Positions 11,819 through 14,564 of a stretch of DNA of 14,564 nucleotides are shown here, in pieces. Both the position numbers and the translations under genes were made by a program. The notes below the pieces were generated by a model. The model did not search any database. It was not told the origin of the DNA and saw nothing but the letters and a program-made list of their open reading frames with translations. How positions within the stretch are numbered: position 1 is the stretch's first letter; every line of letters starts with the position of its first letter. This stretch comes from Candidatus Cryptobacteroides faecihippi. Its GTDB lineage: Bacteria; Bacteroidota; Bacteroidia; Bacteroidales; UBA932. The stretch lies in contig JAGHSC010000051.1 of NCBI GenBank assembly GCA_018066065.1, positions 1 through 14,564 of the forward strand, written 5' to 3'.

Positions 11819-14564
11819 TTATCTAATCTCACAGCCGGCAATCTCTGCCGACTCGCATTCCCAAAGACCAGCGGAACACTCCGCAGACTCATCAAGGATG
11901 AAGTCGAGTGTCAGGGTCGTCCAATCCTCGCTCTCGAAGCAGAATGCCTGGCTCGCGTAAGTCTTTCCGGAAACCGCATCCCTCACCTCGAGGGAACCGG
12001 TTCCACGTACCATGGCTGAGATCGTATGGGCACCTGAACGGATGTAGAGTCCCTGCCAGAAAGAACCTCCGTTCCTGGCATAGGCAAACCCGTCAGAAGC
12101 ATCAGCATCGCCGACCATGGTCCAGTAGGCATGTCCATGGGCGAAATCAACGTTCTTGAAGGCGGTTGAACTGTGGATGCCACAGTCACTCACGAAACCA
12201 GTAGGCTTGATACAGAGGAGGTCGCACTCGCCCCTGTACTCGTTTCCAAAGATCCTGAAGTTCTTGACAGGAGCATAGTCATCGACCTCGGCATTGGTGA
12301 ATGGCTTCCCATCGAACGGATTGTCACACCATGTACCCACTGAATATCCACCCTTGAGGACACAGTCATAGACCTGGATGCTGTCAAGTTCCTGAAGCGA
12401 CTGATCCGGATTCGTGCTGCCCCATGGAATGAGGGCGATAGCCTTTCCGGCACCATGCTTTCCGGAATTGATGTAGCTGTGCTCGACAATGATGTCCCTG
12501 ACAGAGTGGTCAGCCTCGTCCACATCGAGTCTCCACGGAGAATTCTTGCCCCTCGGATCCTTGTAGCTGGACGAAAGAACGATGCCATCATCATTGGAAT
12601 CGAAGAAAACCCTCTCGAGACGGACGTGGCAGGACCCCTGGGAGAAGCTGAAACCGTCGCCACTGACACATCTGACGTCATGTAGCTTGACATTGCCGAT
12701 GAACATGTGGTCATCCGTAGCGAAGTTCGTGTGGTAGTTGCTTGAACGGATCTCGTCGATGTCTGTGAACTCGATGTAGCTGCAGTCTGAAAGGATGACC
12801 GGACAGATGTGGATCCTGTCGCTGCAGGTGCGGGCATAGTGGCTCCAGTCCGGATTGACGGACCAGAGGTCAGCCATCCTGATGACTCCTGGACCGGTGA
12901 TCTTGAAATGATCGATGTCATTGCCCTGGATCAGCGGCTTGTTGATGTAGAGACAGTGAGTCCAAGGGCAGCCCGGGATGACGAAATCATGGCCATAGGC
13001 CGGAACATAGTCATAGTCCCTTATGTCATAGGACTGCCAGAGAATGGCGTTCTCCCCGATATGGAAGTCCACATTGCTCCTCATGGTGATGTGTGTGGCA
13101 ACATAGCGGCGGCCCTCGACGGAATCGTCGCCAGGAAGGACAACCTGTCCGCCACCGGCCTTAGCACAGGCATCGATGGCCTTCTGGATGGCCTTGGTAT
13201 CATCAGTGAAGCCATCACCCTTGGCGCCATACTTGAGGACACTGAATGTCTTCGAAGGAAGGTCGAAATGGTAAGGATTCTCGGTGAAGTCCCTCCAGTT
13301 GCCGATGAAGAAAGGCTTGTCCACAAGTTTCGTCTCCCCCGCCCCGTTCCTGACTGCGGCAAGGAAGCGAGTGCTCAGATGAGTCATCCTGCCTCCAAGC
13401 CTGGAGTTAGGAAGGTCCGCAATCTCGAAAGACTCCGATGACGGAACCTGCCTGAGAAGCTTCAGGGCTGAAACAGGGCACCCATCCTGCTCGAATGGAT
13501 ATTCATAGATGCAGAGAGTCGGATAGGCGGAGACATCCTCCTTCGCGAGCGTTCCGCGGATGCACACATTCTGCGCATCGGCAGTGCATGATTCCACGCT
13601 TCCGGCATAGCTGATGATCTCATCCTCCCTCTCGAAGCGGATCTGGTCGATGATCCACCTGCCCCTCCTGGCATCGACAGGAGCGATGGAGAAGCTCACA
13701 AGGTTGCCGGTCGCCTCGGGGCAGTCGGAGATGTTGAAGTAATATGCTCTCATGCCACTCTTCGGCTCGATGGCGAACTCCTTGCTTCCGGAAGCCTTGT
13801 CAGTGGTCCAGTCCAGCCTGACGCGGGAGGCCTTCGACTTGTTGGCCATCACCACGAAGAATGTGTTGCGCTGGTCATAGAGAGACTCGACGCTGCTGCC
13901 AAGTGCAGGGCTGTACATCCTGTTCCTGCTTCCGGTCAGGTCACATGAGACCAGAGGGGAGGAATGCCTGAACCTGTACTCAAGGGCATCATTCTTCCAC
14001 CCAAGCTTTCCTTCAGAAGCGGAAAAGACTTCCTCCGAACCAGGGATCATGAATCCAAGGTCCATAGGCTTTCCGAAGCGGAGAGCGTCGATGATGAATT
14101 CCCTTCCAAGATTCCAAGGTTCGTCTGTGTCGCACATGATTGCAATCTCGATCCTGTCCACCTTCCTCAGCACCTTGCTCCCGGTAAAGTCAAGGATGAC
14201 GGTCCTCCAAAGTGTTGGGATGACCTGAGCTACGCCCTCGGCACAGTGCTTCCCGCTCCAGATGCGCAGACGGGCATAGTGAGCAATCGCTGGGCCTTCC
14301 TGGGTAAACACTGAGAATTCAGCCACTGGAGTACCGCTTAGATCTACTGGTTTATCGAAGACCTTAGTTACTGACTTCCAACGGTTTGCCGGCAGCCCCT
14401 CTGCTGGTGCGGCCTCCAGGACAGCAGACCCTTCATGCGGAAGGATGTGGAATGCAGATGCATCTGTACTTGAAATACAGAGATCCTCGCACGGTGTGAA
14501 ACCATCAAGCGAAGGATCCTCAAAGCCTGCGATCAGCACGGCCCCGGTCAGTGAGATACGGTTG
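11819..14564 (-). CDS. pectate-lyase/GH28-like beta-helix protein with sugar-binding-type domains (partial, 5' end outside window)
   Basis: The frame stays open to the right edge (residues NRISLTGA precede the GTG at 14539), so the true start lies outside. Numbered from that GTG: two beta-sandwich, CBM-like modules at about 1-155 and 175-305; a linker of unknown fold; a right-handed beta-helix from about 431 opening with FSVLKYGAKGDGFTDDTKAI (431-450), typical of the Pectate_lyase_3 group; and a CBM4/9-like module at about 790-905. GH28-like acidic residues are present: SGDGF (D628) and SNDDGIVL (D650, D651), 22 residues apart, close to fungal polygalacturonases. HGAGKAIA (H695) may be the catalytic His after an insertion. 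No RIK motif is seen, so the family is unsure. It probably acts on a pectin-like or other plant or host glycan outside the cell. The alkaline phosphatase gene follows. Confidence 0.85.
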   Translation of the reverse strand, partial: NRISLTGAVLIAGFEDPSLDGFTPCEDLCISSTDASAFHILPHEGSAVLEAAPAEGLPANRWKSVTKVFDKPVDLSGTPVAEFSVFTQEGPAIAHYARLRIWSGKHCAEGVAQVIPTLWRTVILDFTGSKVLRKVDRIEIAIMCDTDEPWNLGREFIIDALRFGKPMDLGFMIPGSEEVFSASEGKLGWKNDALEYRFRHSSPLVSCDLTGSRNRMYSPALGSSVESLYDQRNTFFVVMANKSKASRVRLDWTTDKASGSKEFAIEPKSGMRAYYFNISDCPEATGNLVSFSIAPVDARRGRWIIDQIRFEREDEIISYAGSVESCTADAQNVCIRGTLAKEDVSAYPTLCIYEYPFEQDGCPVSALKLLRQVPSSESFEIADLPNSRLGGRMTHLSTRFLAAVRNGAGETKLVDKPFFIGNWRDFTENPYHFDLPSKTFSVLKYGAKGDGFTDDTKAIQKAIDACAKAGGGQVVLPGDDSVEGRRYVATHITMRSNVDFHIGENAILWQSYDIRDYDYVPAYGHDFVIPGCPWTHCLYINKPLIQGNDIDHFKITGPGVIRMADLWSVNPDWSHYARTCSDRIHICPVILSDCSYIEFTDIDEIRSSNYHTNFATDDHMFIGNVKLHDVRCVSGDGFSFSQGSCHVRLERVFFDSNDDGIVLSSSYKDPRGKNSPWRLDVDEADHSVRDIIVEHSYINSGKHGAGKAIALIPWGSTNPDQSLQELDSIQVYDCVLKGGYSVGTWCDNPFDGKPFTNAEVDDYAPVKNFRIFGNEYRGECDLLCIKPTGFVSDCGIHSSTAFKNVDFAHGHAYWTMVGDADASDGFAYARNGGSFWQGLYIRSGAHTISAMVRGTGSLEVRDAVSGKTYASQAFCFESEDWTTLTLDFILDESAECSAGLWECESAEIAGCEIR

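Noticed and set aside
12190..12921. 243-residue frame on the same strand as the beta-helix gene, shifted
   Set aside because: Ser/Thr/Arg-rich low-complexity translation inside a continuous, motif-bearing gene; a frame shadow.
12809..13441. 210-residue plus-strand frame
   Set aside because: Antisense to the beta-helix gene with no recognisable family; chance frame.

Overview
This window reads as chromosomal DNA from a Bacteroidales-type bacterium of moderate to high GC content. The evidence is the gene families (an MsbA-type exporter, TPR proteins with Bacteroidota-style ends, an amidase of the type often mislabelled 'xanthan lyase', a CBM9-like protein), the scarcity of Shine-Dalgarno sequences, and TAnnTTTG-type -7 promoter boxes in the one divergent intergenic gap. 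Arginine is written mostly as AGG (22 of 30 Arg codons in the ABC transporter, hand count). This fits the higher-GC gut/rumen Bacteroidales lineages, but the genus cannot be fixed from here. I saw no rRNA, tRNA, CRISPR array, insertion sequence or phage gene. The window is almost fully coding, with no gene-free stretch over about 100 bases.

Layout. Bases 1-2276 (minus strand) hold a secreted TPR-repeat protein followed, with a 4-base ATGA overlap, by a YycJ/WalJ-like metallo-beta-lactamase-fold protein that runs off the left edge. About 2277-2345 is a short divergent control region with two opposed -7 boxes and a perfect 7-bp inverted repeat. From there to 10671 (plus strand) six closely spaced genes probably form one operon: a divergent M28-family peptidase-like protein, an MsbA-like ABC exporter, a leaderless CBM9-like protein, a VanZ-like membrane protein, a large secreted Amidase_3-type cell-wall hydrolase with an inserted golvesin/Xly-type domain, and a CyuA-like (UPF0597) L-cysteine desulfidase. 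Gaps between them are 2, 9, 5, 16 and 11 bases. This operon converges on a minus-strand pair: a large pectate-lyase/GH28-like beta-helix protein with flanking sugar-binding-type domains (5' end cut by the right edge), followed after 27 bases by a PhoA-type alkaline phosphatase.

How they may work together (inference). The plus-strand operon is weighted to the cell envelope: lipid or glycan export, a VanZ-like membrane protein, a peptidoglycan-amidase-like enzyme and an exported peptidase-like protein. The CBM9-like and cysteine desulfidase genes are cytoplasmic and less easily explained. The right-hand pair looks like secreted polysaccharide and phosphate-ester degradation. No clear-cut new defence or mobile system is present. 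The most interesting points are the split amidase domain, the M28-like protein with two altered active-site positions, the GH28-like protein that keeps the Asp triad but lacks a visible RIK motif, the leaderless CBM9-like protein, and the compact divergent promoter that implies a TTG start for the operon's first gene.
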